The notes under the pieces are model-generated. The model saw only the letters and a list, made by a program, of their open reading frames with translations. It was not told where the DNA came from and did no database searches. Below are positions 38,280 through 52,925 of a DNA stretch of 64,000 nt, piece by piece (position 1 is the stretch's first letter; each line of letters starts with the position of its first letter). Position numbers and translations under genes: made by a program. This DNA is from Membranipora membranacea (Eukaryota > Bryozoa > Gymnolaemata > Cheilostomatida > Membraniporidae): contig OU612066.1 in the NCBI GenBank assembly GCA_914767715.1, forward strand, positions 29,300,283-29,364,282. Direction: 5' to 3'.

Positions 38280-38690
38280 GAGATTTATAGTTGAAGAGGC
38301 TCAGCACAGCATCTAGGTGCAGAGAACTGGTAGCGATACCATGAACTGTTCCTCTGAGGGTAAGTGTACATCAATACCTAGCGTGCTGACTTATGATAAA
38401 TTCCAACACATTGGAGTATGCTACTCGTGGTAAAGTTAAGGCAAAATCTGTGCGTGCAGAAGCCAGTGAGATACATAATGGTCAGCTGCAACAAATCCTA
38501 GACAAAATGGACGAGAATAAGAGGTCAGCTGACAACCAGTACAACACCTTAATGACAGCAGTGAGCAAGATCAACACTCGTCTGGATGCCATCGAGTCAG
38601 ATCATAGAGGTTTCGTCATGTCACTGGAATATGCACACCGAGATGTAACTGATTTAAAAGCAAAGTTTGAAGAACTCAACAAAAACCTAA

Positions 38691-40248
38691 CTGCTCCTCC
38701 CTGCACAATAGATGAAAAATCAGTTCTGATACAACTCAAACGCCTCAACTCTAGAAAGGGTGCAGGACCTGATGGTCTGATACCAAGAGCATTAAAACTC
38801 TGTGCTGACCAACTAGCGCCTGTAATTACGGATATATTCAACTTCTCTCTAGACTCTCAAACAACTCCTAATGTATGGAAATCGGCCATCATCAAACCAC
38901 TGCCAAAAACTGACAAGCCAAATCAACTTAAACACTTCCGACCAATAGCCCTGACAAGCTGCTTATGTAAAACAATGGAACGTCTGCTGAAAAGCTATAT
39001 AGTTAAAAACACTCACCAATTTGCCTACCGAGCTAAAAGATCAACCCAGGATGCAGTATTATGCCTTATTACCACAATAACTAGTTACATAGACCTTCAA
39101 GCTGCCAACTATGCAAGATGCCTATTTCTCGACTTCTCGTCTGCATTTAATACCACCAGTGTCAGTAATCTCCTCACAGAACTGCAACATCTAGACTCCA
39201 GAGTTACAAACTGGGTGTCGAGTTTCCTGACAGGCAGAACACAAAGAACAATAGTAAACAATATTCTCTCCACATCAATCACCACCAACACAGGAACACC
39301 TCAGGGTTCTGTCCTCAGTCCTCTATTATTCTCAGTGTATACAAATAGGATTAGGTCAGAACAGAGCAATATAACTATTTTAAAATATGCTGATGACACT
39401 TGTATTGTTGGTTGCATCTCTGATAATAATGACTTGTCTAATTATTTTAATGAGATCAATAGAATCTCTGGTCTATGCAAAGAACTTATTACTTATTACT
39501 TATTACTTATTACTTATTACTTATTACTTATTACTTATTACTTAATCCTTCTAAAACCCAAGAGATGCTTTTCTCCACTAAGAGAGATAAACCTGCCAGT
39601 CCTACTCTAGAATTAAATGGTGTAAAAATAGATTTTTGTGACAATGTTAAATATTTGGGAGTTCTCTTTGATAACAAATTATGTTTCGAAGATCATGTCA
39701 ATAATGTTGTATCCAAAGCAAATCAGAGAATGTTTGTCATCAGAACCTTTAATTATCAGAGTACAAAGCCTTTAGCCTGCATGTTATTTAAAAGTTTTAT
39801 TGTATCCATTCTAACCTACTGCCTACCTATTTTGTTCACTAGTATTTATTCACGAGACAAGAAAGCTCTGAGAAAGTTTTTTAAGCAAGGCGACAGACTA
39901 GGTCTTGATATTGGGGACCTAGATTCAGTCATATCAAAACGTACAAAGAACCTGGCCCTGCAGATAATACAGGATGACGAAAATTTTTTAAACAATTTTC
40001 TTGAGAAACTCCCCTCAGGCAGATATCGCAGCCTTAAATACAGAACTGCCTGGGGTAAAGACTCATTCCTCAGACACTTGATTTTGATATTGCAAGATAT
40101 TTTTTAATCCACTAGAAGTCAGACTTTACTTTACTCATTTTGTCTAAGTTTCTTTTTGTTATTCCCTACTCATGTAACAGTATAAACACTCAATCTCGCA
40201 GCATACCTTATGTTTGTGACAAAATAAACCAACCAACCAACCAATCAA
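38691..40248 (+). mobile_element. LINE B: 5'-truncated Rex/CR1-type RT nested in LINE A ORF1
   Basis: The reading frame passes from LINE A ORF1 straight into reverse transcriptase: SRKGAGPDGLIPRALKLCAD, HFRPIALTSCLCKTMERLLK, HQFAYRAKRSTQDAVLCLIT, CLFLDFSSAFNT, NTGTPQGSVLSPLLFSVYTN and ILKYADDTCIVG (YADD catalytic box). After an internal heptamer expansion it continues with LLNPSKTQEMLF, NVKYLGVLFDNKLCFEDHV, KSFIVSILTYCLPILF and LPSGRYRSLKYRTAWG, stopping at 40107. The 3' end carries CCAACCAACCAACCAATCAA, and LINE A ORF1 resumes just after it. No endonuclease, so 5'-truncated on insertion. Confidence 0.88.
39486..39541 (+). repeat. (TTATTAC)8 heptamer microsatellite inside RT
   Basis: Eight perfect TTATTAC units sit between the RT palm and the LLLNPSKTQEM segment of LINE B. 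The unit length is not a multiple of three, so expansion splits the RT into two overlapping frames (38393-39610 and 39475-40107) that both translate the repeat as LLITYYL. Confidence 0.9.
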
Positions 40249-43019
40249 ATACAGCAACTTCAAGCTAATAATGAAGACAAATCAGAAAAAACTCAGGCCG
40301 TCATCCACACTGTTGATAAAATTGAGAATGATAAAAATCAACGAGCGCTGTTAATAGCTAATATCCCGGAGAGACGCAATGAAAGCACAACAAAAATTGT
40401 TCTATCACTAGCAAGTCACCTGGATACTACCATCTCACCAAGTGATATAGATGCTGCATTCCGGATCAAAAATACGTCTTCACCAGATCATCCAGTGATC
40501 CTAGTAAAGTTCAACAACACAACATCTCGGGAAAAGCTGTACAATGCCAGAAACAGGATGGCTAAGCCAACCGATTACCAAATCATTGACTTTTTTAATC
40601 ATGTTCAAAATCTTAGCCCAGGATCTGTGAATACCGTTATTAAAAGTTTTAGCACGAGATCCTTTACAATTTTACCCATCAATATGCGTAGTCTAATCAA
40701 CAAAATGCCTTTGTTTGAAGTACTGCTAGCTCAACTCAATTTACATTTTTCATGTATTGTCATTTCAGAGACTTGGTTTTCAAAAATTGAACTTTTAGAG
40801 AAGTATTCACTATATGGCTAAAACATGTTTTGTAGATCTCGGTTTCATGGCGCTGGCGTAGAATTGCTATGTATGTATCAGAGGAGTTTGAGGCTAGGGT
40901 GATGGATGTTCGGTTGTCTGGATAGGAGGCTTGTTCTTGACTTGTTCTGGCTGCCCAGTCTGCTCTGTGCTGGCACTCTATCGCACCCCTTTGTTGGGGG
41001 TCGGCGGCTTTCCTGGTGGACTGGGAGGCGCTGCTGCCTTCGCTCCCTATCAACTCTATAGTTGTTGGTGATCTTAATTTTGACTTAAATCCTTCAAATT
41101 AAACTGTTAAATTTACCCTAGACTATATGAGCATGAATGGCTTCTATAATATTATTGAGTCGTCAACACGGTGCGGCCGCACGAAAGACAGCATTTTAGA
41201 TCATATTCTGGTCAACAACACCAGCAATTAAATTTTGTCATGTACAGTTAAAACTGACATGATAGCTGATGACCATTTTCCAGTTATAAGCTTCATTGCT
41301 TTTCCAAACACATGGAAGCCAAACCAAGCAAACCAAATTTTAATTACTAAGCTTGATGGTAAGTATGGCAGGGAGTGCTCAATAGCAGTAATCCAAATGA
41401 TGCCTTTGAAATTTTTACAAATACTCTACAGAAATTAGTAGCTGAGTCATCAACAACTAAAACTAAAAAGCTAAGCAAAAATTTAATTTTAAGCTTTGGA
41501 TGACGCTCAAAATCTTCAAAGTGATTCAACAGCGCGAAAATTAAAGGGTGAGCCTTTCAACAGTAAACTTCGTCAAAATTATTCTAAGATAAAAAATCTG
41601 ACTTGTGATATCATCAAAGATGCAAAAATAGAATTTTACAAAACTGAATTTGAAAATGTAAAATCAAATCAAAATGAGAAATGGGCTTTTGTAAATCGGC
41701 TTTTAAACAGAAAAGCAGACAAGTCTTCAACGCCAAGCTGTATTGAAACAAATGGACAAAGAAAGGTACACATCTGAAAATGAAATTGCTGAATGTTTTA
41801 ACGAGTTTTTTACGAGTGTAGGTTCTGGCTTGGCAGCTAAATTACCTGAATGTGGAGCTGACCCGTTATCATACTTATCAAAATACGACAGAATTAACAA
41901 TTTTGACTTCTTAGAAATTACAAATGACATTACAGAGAGTGTCATAAATAATTCCTCTGCAAAAAAAGCAGTTGGATACGATGGGATTTCCATGAAAATC
42001 ATTAAAGAAAATTTAAAAATTTTATCAGCCTCATCTTGACCCACATGATCAGTCTTATTGTTCGAACATCAAAATTTCCAGATAGCCAGAACATTTCCCG
42101 AGTACGACCACTGCATAAAAAAGGTGATAAATTTGACTGTAACAACTTTCGGCCGATATCAATATTAACTGCAATATCCAAAATTGCGGAAAAAGTATTA
42201 GCTATCCAACTTTTTTTATTTGGAAAATTCTAACATTTTAATTAATTTTAATTGACAGCCAGTTTGGATTCCGTGAAAAACGGAACACAACTTCTGCTAT
42301 ATCTAGACTAATGGAACACCTGTACGACAGTTTAAATAACAGTAAAATTACACAAGGAATATTTTTAGACTTCAGCAAGGCTTTTGATACCATCAACCAT
42401 GATATTTTTATCAAAAAATTGCCTTTTTATAATTTTGCAAATGATGCATGTGATTTGTTGAAATCTTATTTAGAAAACAGAAAACAATTTGTCAAAATCA
42501 ACGATCATTCCAGTACAACGAAAAAGGTCGATATAGGAGTTCCTCAGGGATCTGTATTAGGTCCAATTTTATTTTTAATTTTTATCAATGATTTGGTAAT
42601 ATCTGCGCCAATGTTTAGATATATTCTCTTTGCCGATGACACAAATATATTTTCCAACGATCCCGAAATTCTAAAATCAAATGTGCCTTCGTTTTCCCGA
42701 TAACCGGATGGTCGCCATACTAGTCCTGGACTAATCTGACCATGCCGCTGCCTTATTTTATTCCACTTTTTTAGTCCTTTGATTTTAAATATTGCAGAAA
42801 CCAAAAAAAAAGTATTGAAATGTAAGATACATCAAGGAAATTGAAATACCTTTTTTGGTCGGATCCTGAGGTTACATAAAGGTGTGTTTACACTGACATC
42901 ATGTCCTCTAGATTTTTGGTTGATCATACAGACTATCATGATATTTTAGCTGCAACCTTTCATTTATGGTAATGCCACAAACTAACAATAACTTTCTGTA
43001 ACGCTGTCAGACAAAATTG

Positions 43020-46000
43020 TCAATGTAATATTTGTATATTTGTATATTTACCTTCAGGCGAGATGATGTAGATTATTGGTTTATTGTTACTTGACACATA
43101 GATAAAGTCACTATCATCTGTTGCTATTCCTGCTGGTTGGGAAAGATTTCTGCAGATCCAGATCGGGGTTTTAGAATCTAGCAAGTCATAGTTGTAGAGA
43201 CATCCTCCTGAAAAGTCAGTGACTAGAACTGAGTTAGCTAGCATGTGAACTCCATATGGGCCTATCATATCTGCCAGGTTTATGTCGAGTAAGTTCTTTT
43301 GATCAGTTGAAAATAACTTTAGTGTTTTGCTGACAGTGAAGATCGAAGCTGTGATACTTTCATTTGCTGATATGTGTGAGACTTGGTTTAACTTGTCATC
43401 TGATTCGCTGTGCAGCACACTTTGGCATGGTTGTTCTAGTGACCCACAGTAAGTCACATATGTCTTCATGGTGGTTGAGGCTCCATGTGTGACCAACTTA
43501 CTACCAACTGCAGCTGAAGAGAATGCTTGAGAACCTTCAGCAAGACTGATTGTGTCACTGAGCTGAAGATCTTTAGAATAGACTTTGAGTCCTTGTTGAG
43601 CTGCTGCACAGTGTAAATTGCCATCGTAGGTCCAGTTAACTCCGTATATTGTCACATCGCTGTTGGTCTTCAGATGTTGGAGATTGGTTGGTGGGAATCG
43701 CATCTGAGCATGTAGAGATGGTGGATTGGCTCCTGTATATATAATCAATTAAATCAATCAATAATTATACATAATAATAGCGTTACAAGGATAGCCTTTC
43801 TTTATCTAAATTTGACATTTCGATGCAAGTAAGAAGAATTATGAAGAGTACTAGATTCTATGCTGATAGTTGTTAACCCTAGAGACCCAGATAAACTGGA
43901 TGGCCACAGCGATGAATTAGCCGCTGCTGCAGTTTTGCCTACCTGTATGGAGATATGGTGTTTTAAGGATATGCGGATTTTCAAAATTCTGGTCAATGCT
44001 CTTCTCAGTCATATTTGTCGCAACCTCTTCGAATTCTTCCAGGAGCTGCTTGTCGGACCTTTTGTCTGCTAAGCTCACCCCATAGGAGTACAGGTCATCA
44101 AGACTGGTCATGTCCAAAAGCATTCCTTCAGAGTATTGATTAACTTCTTCGGACGACTGGTCAACATGCTGTGTAAATTCTGCCTTTAGCTTTTCTGCCT
44201 CCAGTTTCACACCATCAATCTGGGTTAAAACAAATCTAGGGATTAAACCATTAGCTGAGATTTACAATTTGATGGGGATTTTCATAAATTAAAATAATTG
44301 CTGACTGCTGAGTGGTTATTTATAGCCGTCTTTGCATTCTTTCCTATTTGGCGGCATGTATTGATCGATCAAGGATAGTGCAACCAAGTAATAAGAGGAA
44401 CTCTAACTCATACTCTAACTCTTTGGTGCAACGCTGATAATATTCCTTATAACCACCACCGACAATAAGGTACCTACCAACTCCTGTGCCATTTTATCGA
44501 TTTTAATGTGGATTGTTTCCACATGCTCTTCCAAATTGGCCAAACTTTTCCATGAAGATTTCTCCTGGTTTCTGCATCTGTTAATCTTCTCATGTATGTC
44601 TTCTGATAACTTCCGCAGTTTTTCTCTCATCTCTCCTGTCACAACCTTCAGTGCAACAACCTCATGCTGCATGCCTAAAATAGATCCTCAACAATTCATC
44701 ACAAAGGCCTGTACATTCATGGAGTTATCTCTCCCCAATTGAACCACAAACTTCTCAAAATAAATGTCTAAGGTTAAATGACAGTTCCAAGTTTTAGTGT
44801 CACAGCTAATAAGCGTTTTTTTCAAGTGGAAAGTTTCACTAATAACCCCAACTCACTTTTTCCTTGCCGGCTAGCTGCTACACATTCTTCTTTTGAATTA
44901 CACCTCTTACAGAAAAGTCTCTTACAATTTGAACAGATTTCGTCGAGGACATGCTTAGAATGTAGTGGGCATCTCTCAATCTCATATCTTTCTCGAGTGA
45001 AATCGTTTTCAATTGGCAACAGTTCGTGGTCACTGACATGAAATAGGTGATCCTGAAAAACAATAGGCCAATGTACATTCCTGAGTTAAAAAAAGGCAGG
45101 CTGGTTTACAATCCTGAGTGCACAGAGACTGGAACTGAAGCAAGCACATAGTCCTGATGGGTTTAAAGCAGAACCAGAGTTTCTAGTATTTGTGAAAATT
45201 TTTTAATTCATCATTGTATTACGACTAGCTTTCAGTAATGGTGAAAATTGAACATTTACCTGTGAAGATTACAAGACTCATACCGAATACTGGTTTAGAC
45301 ATTGAAACGCAGTATGAGTCCAATTCAAATTTCTTGATACAATAAATGATATTTCAAAGCTTAATGTAAAATTCTCATCGGGAGACAACTCCGTACCTCA
45401 GCATGATCATGGCAAAAGCTTTTCTTGCAATCAGCACAATAAACCACAGCCTTTTTAGATTGTTCTGTACATCGGACACATCTGACTTGGTCTGCTGTTG
45501 CTGATGTCTCATGCTCAGCTAATGCAGCATCAACCGTCTCCTCCGGTACTAGTGGAAGGGATTTTATATCAACGTCACAAAAGTTGTTCCTGAGAAAGAA
45601 GCAAAGGTTTGCCATAACGTATGTACACATGACTGGTTCAGACTATAAGTTTGTGGATAACTTTGAAATATCACTGACAATATTTGATACATAACCAATC
45701 TAAAACAGTAACTGAGTGCTCCTAATCTGCTACTGGCAACACGTATGATGGTTGGGAATTCTGATCATCTTGTGAAAGTTTAAAATAAGTCTGTAGTTAT
45801 CGGAAATGATTGCATTGAGGCTATTTGCTAGATGCAACTACTATTTGGCATATTGTCGAGGGCCCAAACAAGCCAACATGTTTACTGACATAGCTGTAGT
45901 GTAGGTAAGGGGTGTTGGCCTCGTTCGCTGGAACCCCCTGTTAAGCTGCATGCAGAGCACTTCACATAGTTTCAACTTCAAGTCTAACAATAACAAAATG

Positions 46001-46316
46001 ACAAAATTACGCACCAGAGACTATCCATAATCAGCTCTTTGTCCGTCAGTGAGAGGTAATTTGTTTTACCCTAACATTTTCTGGATTCAGACCTACCCTA
46101 CTCCGTTGGTAATTACCTGCAAATCTTACACTCTATCTGCCCGTCTTGGTAGTTAACCCAGATACAGTCAGTACATTGTGTGTGTCCACAGGGAAGAGCT
46201 CGAGGCTCCTGTATCTCTTCTAGTTTCAAACAGCAAAATCCACACTCTGTAGCTCTTGATACAGGTAGAATTGTGATGCTTGGTTTAGCATATGCTGCCT
46301 CTGATGAAGCAGCCAT
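43020..46316 (-). CDS. TRIM-family RING/B-box/coiled-coil protein with propeller-like C-terminus
   Basis: Putative E3 ubiquitin ligase. Six exons join in phase (46117-46316, 45397-45589, 44857-45052, 44478-44674, 43943-44219, 43020-43732) to 591 residues. RING at about 25-66: CGFCCLKLEEIQEPRALPCG, HTQCTDCI, CKIC. B-box 1: VRCVRCTEQ, VVYCADCKKSFCHDHAE. B-box 2: CPLHSKHVLDEICSNCKRLF, CKRC. Two coiled-coil exons follow (ALKVVTGEMREKLRKLSEDI; GVKLEAEKLKAEFTQHVDQS). The last exon, 237 residues, has repeated YVT, LVTDFSGG and FIYVSSNN strands like an NHL-type propeller, ending ISPEGKYTNIQILH. A consensus-like donor (CTGAAG|GTAAAT at 43052) lies 11 codons before the stop, so more exons may once have followed; the next sequence downstream is LINE A. 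No one-to-one orthologue is recognised. Confidence 0.88.
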
Positions 46317-48520
46317 CAAGTTGTGTGTGTCATGTGAGCCTACAACAGAGATGCAGTTGTAAATCTAATCCACTCAAATCTGTAGAGCTATTTGATTATT
46401 CTACAATTGTTGAAGGATGGATCATGCCCCAGAGGACTAACTTTATGCTAGAGCTTAGTTTGGTGTATTTAGGGGTGACTGAATGTTAGCTAGCAGCTCC
46501 AATTTTGATTAGCAAAGCTGGGGGTTTAGTGATTTTGTTGATTAACAGTAATTGGCTATCCGGGAATTTCACCATTTCCTCAAACCTTCACAAAATGATG
46601 AATATCTCCTCCTACATAATATCTTACTACTCTTGGGTTTACTGCATTAGGCAAGGAACAGGCTGTAAGCCACTATGCGGCTATGCCCAGTGATGATTGC
46701 CATTACCTTCTTCTCTACTTTGGTTGCAGATAGGGTTGTTGTTGTTGCCATGCTTTTTTCTGTTCCTTTTATTCCTCGGCATGATGAGATTGATGAATTG
46801 TGATGTAAATGCTGGTAACTGTACTTCAGAGTAGAAGTCACAAACCTAATCTTTGTACCTACTGACTAGGTGATCAAACTCTTGACGCAGAGTTTCGACA
46901 TAAAGTTTTGATAAGATAAGCTTGGTTATAACAGCAGTTGAGCTTTGCATACTATACTGCTTCATAAAGCTGTTATGAGTGATCAAGTAGTGTTATAGTC
47001 ATTATTATTGGGGATTCCCCTACTCTACTTTTGAGCATACATTCACTGCACTCGAAACTGTTGACTTAGTTTGAACAAGCGTGACTGCGATCGATACAGT
47101 AAACAAATAGCATTTACTGTTTTGAACAATCATCTCAGGTTAGAACCATAGGGATAACTCTATGGTTGGAACTAGCTTTGAACAACGTAGAGTTTTTATA
47201 ATAACTCGAGTAGCGACCTCTCTGAATGACACGCCCAAATTGCTTACTGCCTTGTTAAAACCTAGCAGCATTTTTTGGGAATTTACACATGTTACAATGT
47301 CTAGTGTTATGGCTTAATCAAAATTATATAGGCCATCTAAACACTGATACCAAAGCCAGGCAAAAGGTTTGCAGCGCAAACTGGATCAAGTTTTATCCAG
47401 TTACTCCTTTCAACTTTTCAGCTGATTCTGAGTCAGCAAAAAGTACATCGACTGTTTGAAGTCAACATGTATGTGGCCTAGAAAAGATTACCAACAAACA
47501 GGGAATTTAGAGAGACACACCATAATTTTAAATGTTCTGGTTTTACAATTAAATCCATTTCAGTAGGCTCGTCAGGCAGGAATACCGAATACTTAATGTT
47601 ATATCATATCAAGTAGCCGAGCTAACGCCCGTAACATTGGTAAATTGTTCTGTGAAGACCAAAAAACTTGCCCCAGTAGCGTTCACAGGCTCCTGTGAAG
47701 TCGGGAAGGTAGGCAAAAATATTCATATACAACTCTGTGTCATGATTGGTGCTTCAGGGATGACTAGATACCCGATGTAGAATGAAGGTCCTTGTCTCTT
47801 TTACCTTACTGATTCTACTCAGTGTGCTCAACTTTATCTTTCCATGCAAACTCAAGGAAAAAAAACAGTGATATAGAATTTCTAATAATCTAAGAAATAA
47901 TCAAACACAGCTCATATTAATCTTACTCGTTGTACGAGCTCATGGCTCAATGTGGCTCACAGATTAAACCTGTTGGTCACGAGTGTGGAGGATTGGCATG
48001 CGTCAGCCCTCAAAACTTTCTACAACCAGGAAGGTATGTGAAAAGTCAAATAAAGTTTCCAAGGTCGTTTTTTAATTACATTTCAATCACTGCTTGATGG
48101 GAACAACAGGATTCCCTAAATCAAACAGCAGTATCGCAAGCATGTTATAATTATAGAGAGAGAAAGAAAATATTCAAATGTGAGAGGAGATCTAAGATAT
48201 AAAGCTTCCTTTCACAACATAGATTATACTGCCAAATTAGTTATCATGAATATTTCAGTACTATATGCACAATAAAATCTCACTGAGCTTGGGAATTTAC
48301 GGTTTCCTACAAATTATCAAAATATTATTAGTTATTTGCTCAAAGTCGAGCCTTACTAGTTGTTAGGTGCATTAATACATTGAGTTTACATACTTTGGTA
48401 TTATTGATATGTTTTATTTTCATTGTTATCCAAGTCTCACCACATTACCTCTTTGAATTTTTGATGCATGTCTGATAAACTGCTTATGCTTCTTACCAAC
48501 TTTAGTTAAGAGTTTGTTGC
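46317..48520. other. Intergenic, no exon seen
   Basis: Upstream flank of the TRIM gene. It contains a short GTT run near 46735 and a small inverted repeat at about 47145-47168 (AACCATAG/CTATGGTT). Nothing else can be supported. Confidence 0.4.
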
Positions 48521-48524
48521 CTCA

Positions 48525-48836
48525 GTGCTAGCAATTATCTTGACAAGCTTTGGATTCTGCTTGCTTGCTTTTGCTTTTAATTACTTCCCCACTATCAAAG
48601 CTTGCCGATACGGACTACTCAAATTTGAACTTAAATTTTGGCATGCTGGGTCAAAAGTCATCGATTCAGCTTTCCCTACTTCTTTGATTCACATTCAGGC
48701 GGAGAAACTTGCTATAATTTATTGTTGGAGGAAGAAGGCAACAGACCTGGGACAAAACTTCTTTCAGCCCAACTTGGACATTGTGCAACAGGAAGTCTTC
48801 GGCCCAGTTCTATCCATGACCAGGTTAGGGCTATGA
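48525..48836 (+). pseudogene. Possible aldehyde dehydrogenase exon relic
   Basis: A plus frame contains AEKLAIIYCWRKKATDLGQN followed by NFFQPNLDIVQQEVFGPVLS. The order G(G)K.....G.NFF.PT then EE.FGP is the conserved block before the C-terminal part of aldehyde dehydrogenases (ALDH5/ALDH1 type). Residues between the two motifs are fewer than in the family, the GG before K is lost, and no flanking exon for the active-site Cys loop is visible. It is a short, weak match in an otherwise empty region, so a degenerate fragment or a coincidence. Confidence 0.35.
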
Positions 48837-49004
48837 ATGTGCTCTCTGATTGATGTGGGGTAAGCTTGAGCACTTCCTCTTTCAGCAGAGATGAGTACAG
48901 GTGATAACACACCCTCTTTCTCGACTCTTAGACAATGAAATTGCAAAGAATTTTAGATGTTTGGTGTTCTACTTTTATCTGACCACATCGCATGCAGATA
49001 TGGG

Positions 49005-49697
49005 TATGGAGGAGTTCATGGAAAAAAAGAAAATGTTTACAATTGGTCTCTCACAGCCTTAACAAACAGCTAGATGAACATTTCCTCCATGTATGCAGGA
49101 TTTTGAAAGCAGAATATTATTGGTGGTTGTGTATGGATCATGCTGCTACTTTATAATGTAAAAAACCAAATCAGCAATCGTTATTTCATTTTTTAACTCC
49201 TTTGACTTATCATCATTACTATGCTGTAGCAGGCAAAAAATAGTTCCCTCAAAATTGTCTACTCTTGATATTTATGCTGTTTCTTTCCAATGATATTCAG
49301 TCTGAATCTTCTCATATATATAAATATATTCTGGCAGTTGTCAGAAGTAAACCAATGTTTGTGAATGTTATGAGAACATTAAATGTGTAGAAATGGCCAA
49401 TATGACATCTTTTAAAAAATGTATATCTTACTATCTAAGATCATTCGACATATAAATTATCAGTAAATTTAATAAGAAACCATTTCAAAAACATAAGTTT
49501 GAGGTGAGCACAATCAGTATCAAAACAATGACAGAGTTTGGTTCAGCTCTCATTAGCACGGGGACTAAATTATTTTTTGGTCTTTTTCCTCATAATCTGA
49601 CCAAGAATTCACTTGATTTCATGACTGAAGCACCATGAAAACAGCTAGTGATCTAAATTCACCTATACTGATATATTATATTGTCCTAGCTTGGTTA
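49005..49697. repeat. NAT9 3' flank, source of the duplicate at 19.1-20.6 kb
   Basis: This flank and the NAT9 last exon and intron align to 19095-20660. It contains TATGGAGGAGTTCATGG, ACAGCTAGTGATCTAAATTC and the NAT9 3' UTR. This copy is intact next to the functional exon, so it is the likely parent. Confidence 0.65.
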
Positions 49698-52013
<2,316 letters not shown>

Positions 52014-52524
52014 CAGCTCAAAGTCGTCACAAGTCGAAGACGATAAAGTACTCTCCAATCTACAACGAGAACAAATTATCGATGGTGTACTGTGAAACCG
52101 CTTGCACCTGAAAAAAGTCAAATATGAAGTCAGGTGTCAGAACAGCATTATCATGTTGTGTTAATTTCAACCCCATTCATTGATGTAGGTAGAAGAATTT
52201 TATTTGGTAAATTGTGGTATTATGGCAGTAATTATGAGCAATATCTAACTAAAACATGAGATACCTGAACCAATCAACCATCAGACTAAAAAAACTCCCT
52301 CATCATCATGGGTGTTGATTGCCTGAAGTCAGCGCTGCATAGACGACTGGTGGCTGTATTGATATGAACAATGATCATGGTATTTGCCCTACAGTTGACC
52401 AGCATAATGACCAGTTAAAGGGGATAATACTGAAGGAGAAGATAAAGAACTTCTAGGATTATTGAGGAAGTTGAACTGGTAAAGTTGAAAACTATTATAG
52501 TCATGGTGGTAGTGAGTTGCTTAA

Positions 52525-52925
52525 GTAGTAGTAGTAGTAGTATGCCATTATTGTGCACTTGACTCGGGTGAGTATTTCGCACAGTTTAAAAGGTGCAGGT
52601 GCAATAAATATAATATGTTGTGGTGCGTTTGGTGCAGTGTTTTTCTAAAATATAATTCTGGAACTAATGACTTGTTGGCATTTGAGACTTAAAAGAGTTG
52701 AGGGATTTGGCCTCGACATCACTCGGTGACAACGAATTCCAGAGGCGGATGGTGTCCTTGGGTGTGGAATTAAATAACTTTGACTATGCCCCCTATAAGT
52801 AAAGGATGGAACGAGCAGAGAGGAAGATATATCAATCAGATTGTAGTGTGTTTTGTAAAAGATTACTAAACAGATAACTGCTCTTCGCTTTTCTAGTGAT
52901 TGCCATTTTAAATTATTGACCATAG
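52525..52925 (-). mobile_element. LINE 3' fragment with (TAC)n tail
   Basis: The minus frame reads LKWQSLEKRRAVICLVIFYK, THYNLIDISS, TYRGHSQSYLIPHPRT and KCQQVISSRIIF, the typical C-terminal end of CR1/L2-group ORF2 (LgW..L..RR...l..mYKi..nLv). About 120 bp of 3' UTR and a trinucleotide tail follow. The same 3' end stands alone at 1870-1981. Confidence 0.8.

Larger units (their letters stand above)
38280..42830 (+). mobile_element. LINE A: ORF1 plus EN/RT ORF2, interrupted by LINE B
   Basis: Part 1 (38280-38690) encodes an ORF1-type coiled coil (QLQQILDKMDENKRSADNQY, SLEYAHRDVTDLKAKFEELN). It resumes at about 40250 with ANNEDKSEKTQAVIHTVDKI and an RNA-binding-like block (LIANIPERRNE, SDIDAAFRIKNTSSPDHPVI). 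ORF2 follows: endonuclease start LPINMRSLINKMPLFEVLLA with ISETWFS, an EN core broken by frameshifts (VVGDLNFDLNPSN and DSILDHILVNN visible), and the RT palm (GIFLDFSKAFDTINHDIF, GVPQGSVLGPILFLIFINDL, FADDTNIF) ending near 42703. The catalytic FADD is kept, but several frameshifts and stops make the element dead. ORF2 is truncated after the palm. The family is CR1/L2/jockey-like. Confidence 0.85.

Noticed and set aside
38393-39610. 405-codon ORF as a genuine coiled coil-RT fusion protein
   Set aside because: Explained by LINE B inserted in LINE A ORF1. The coiled-coil half continues after LINE B, and the RT has no endonuclease.
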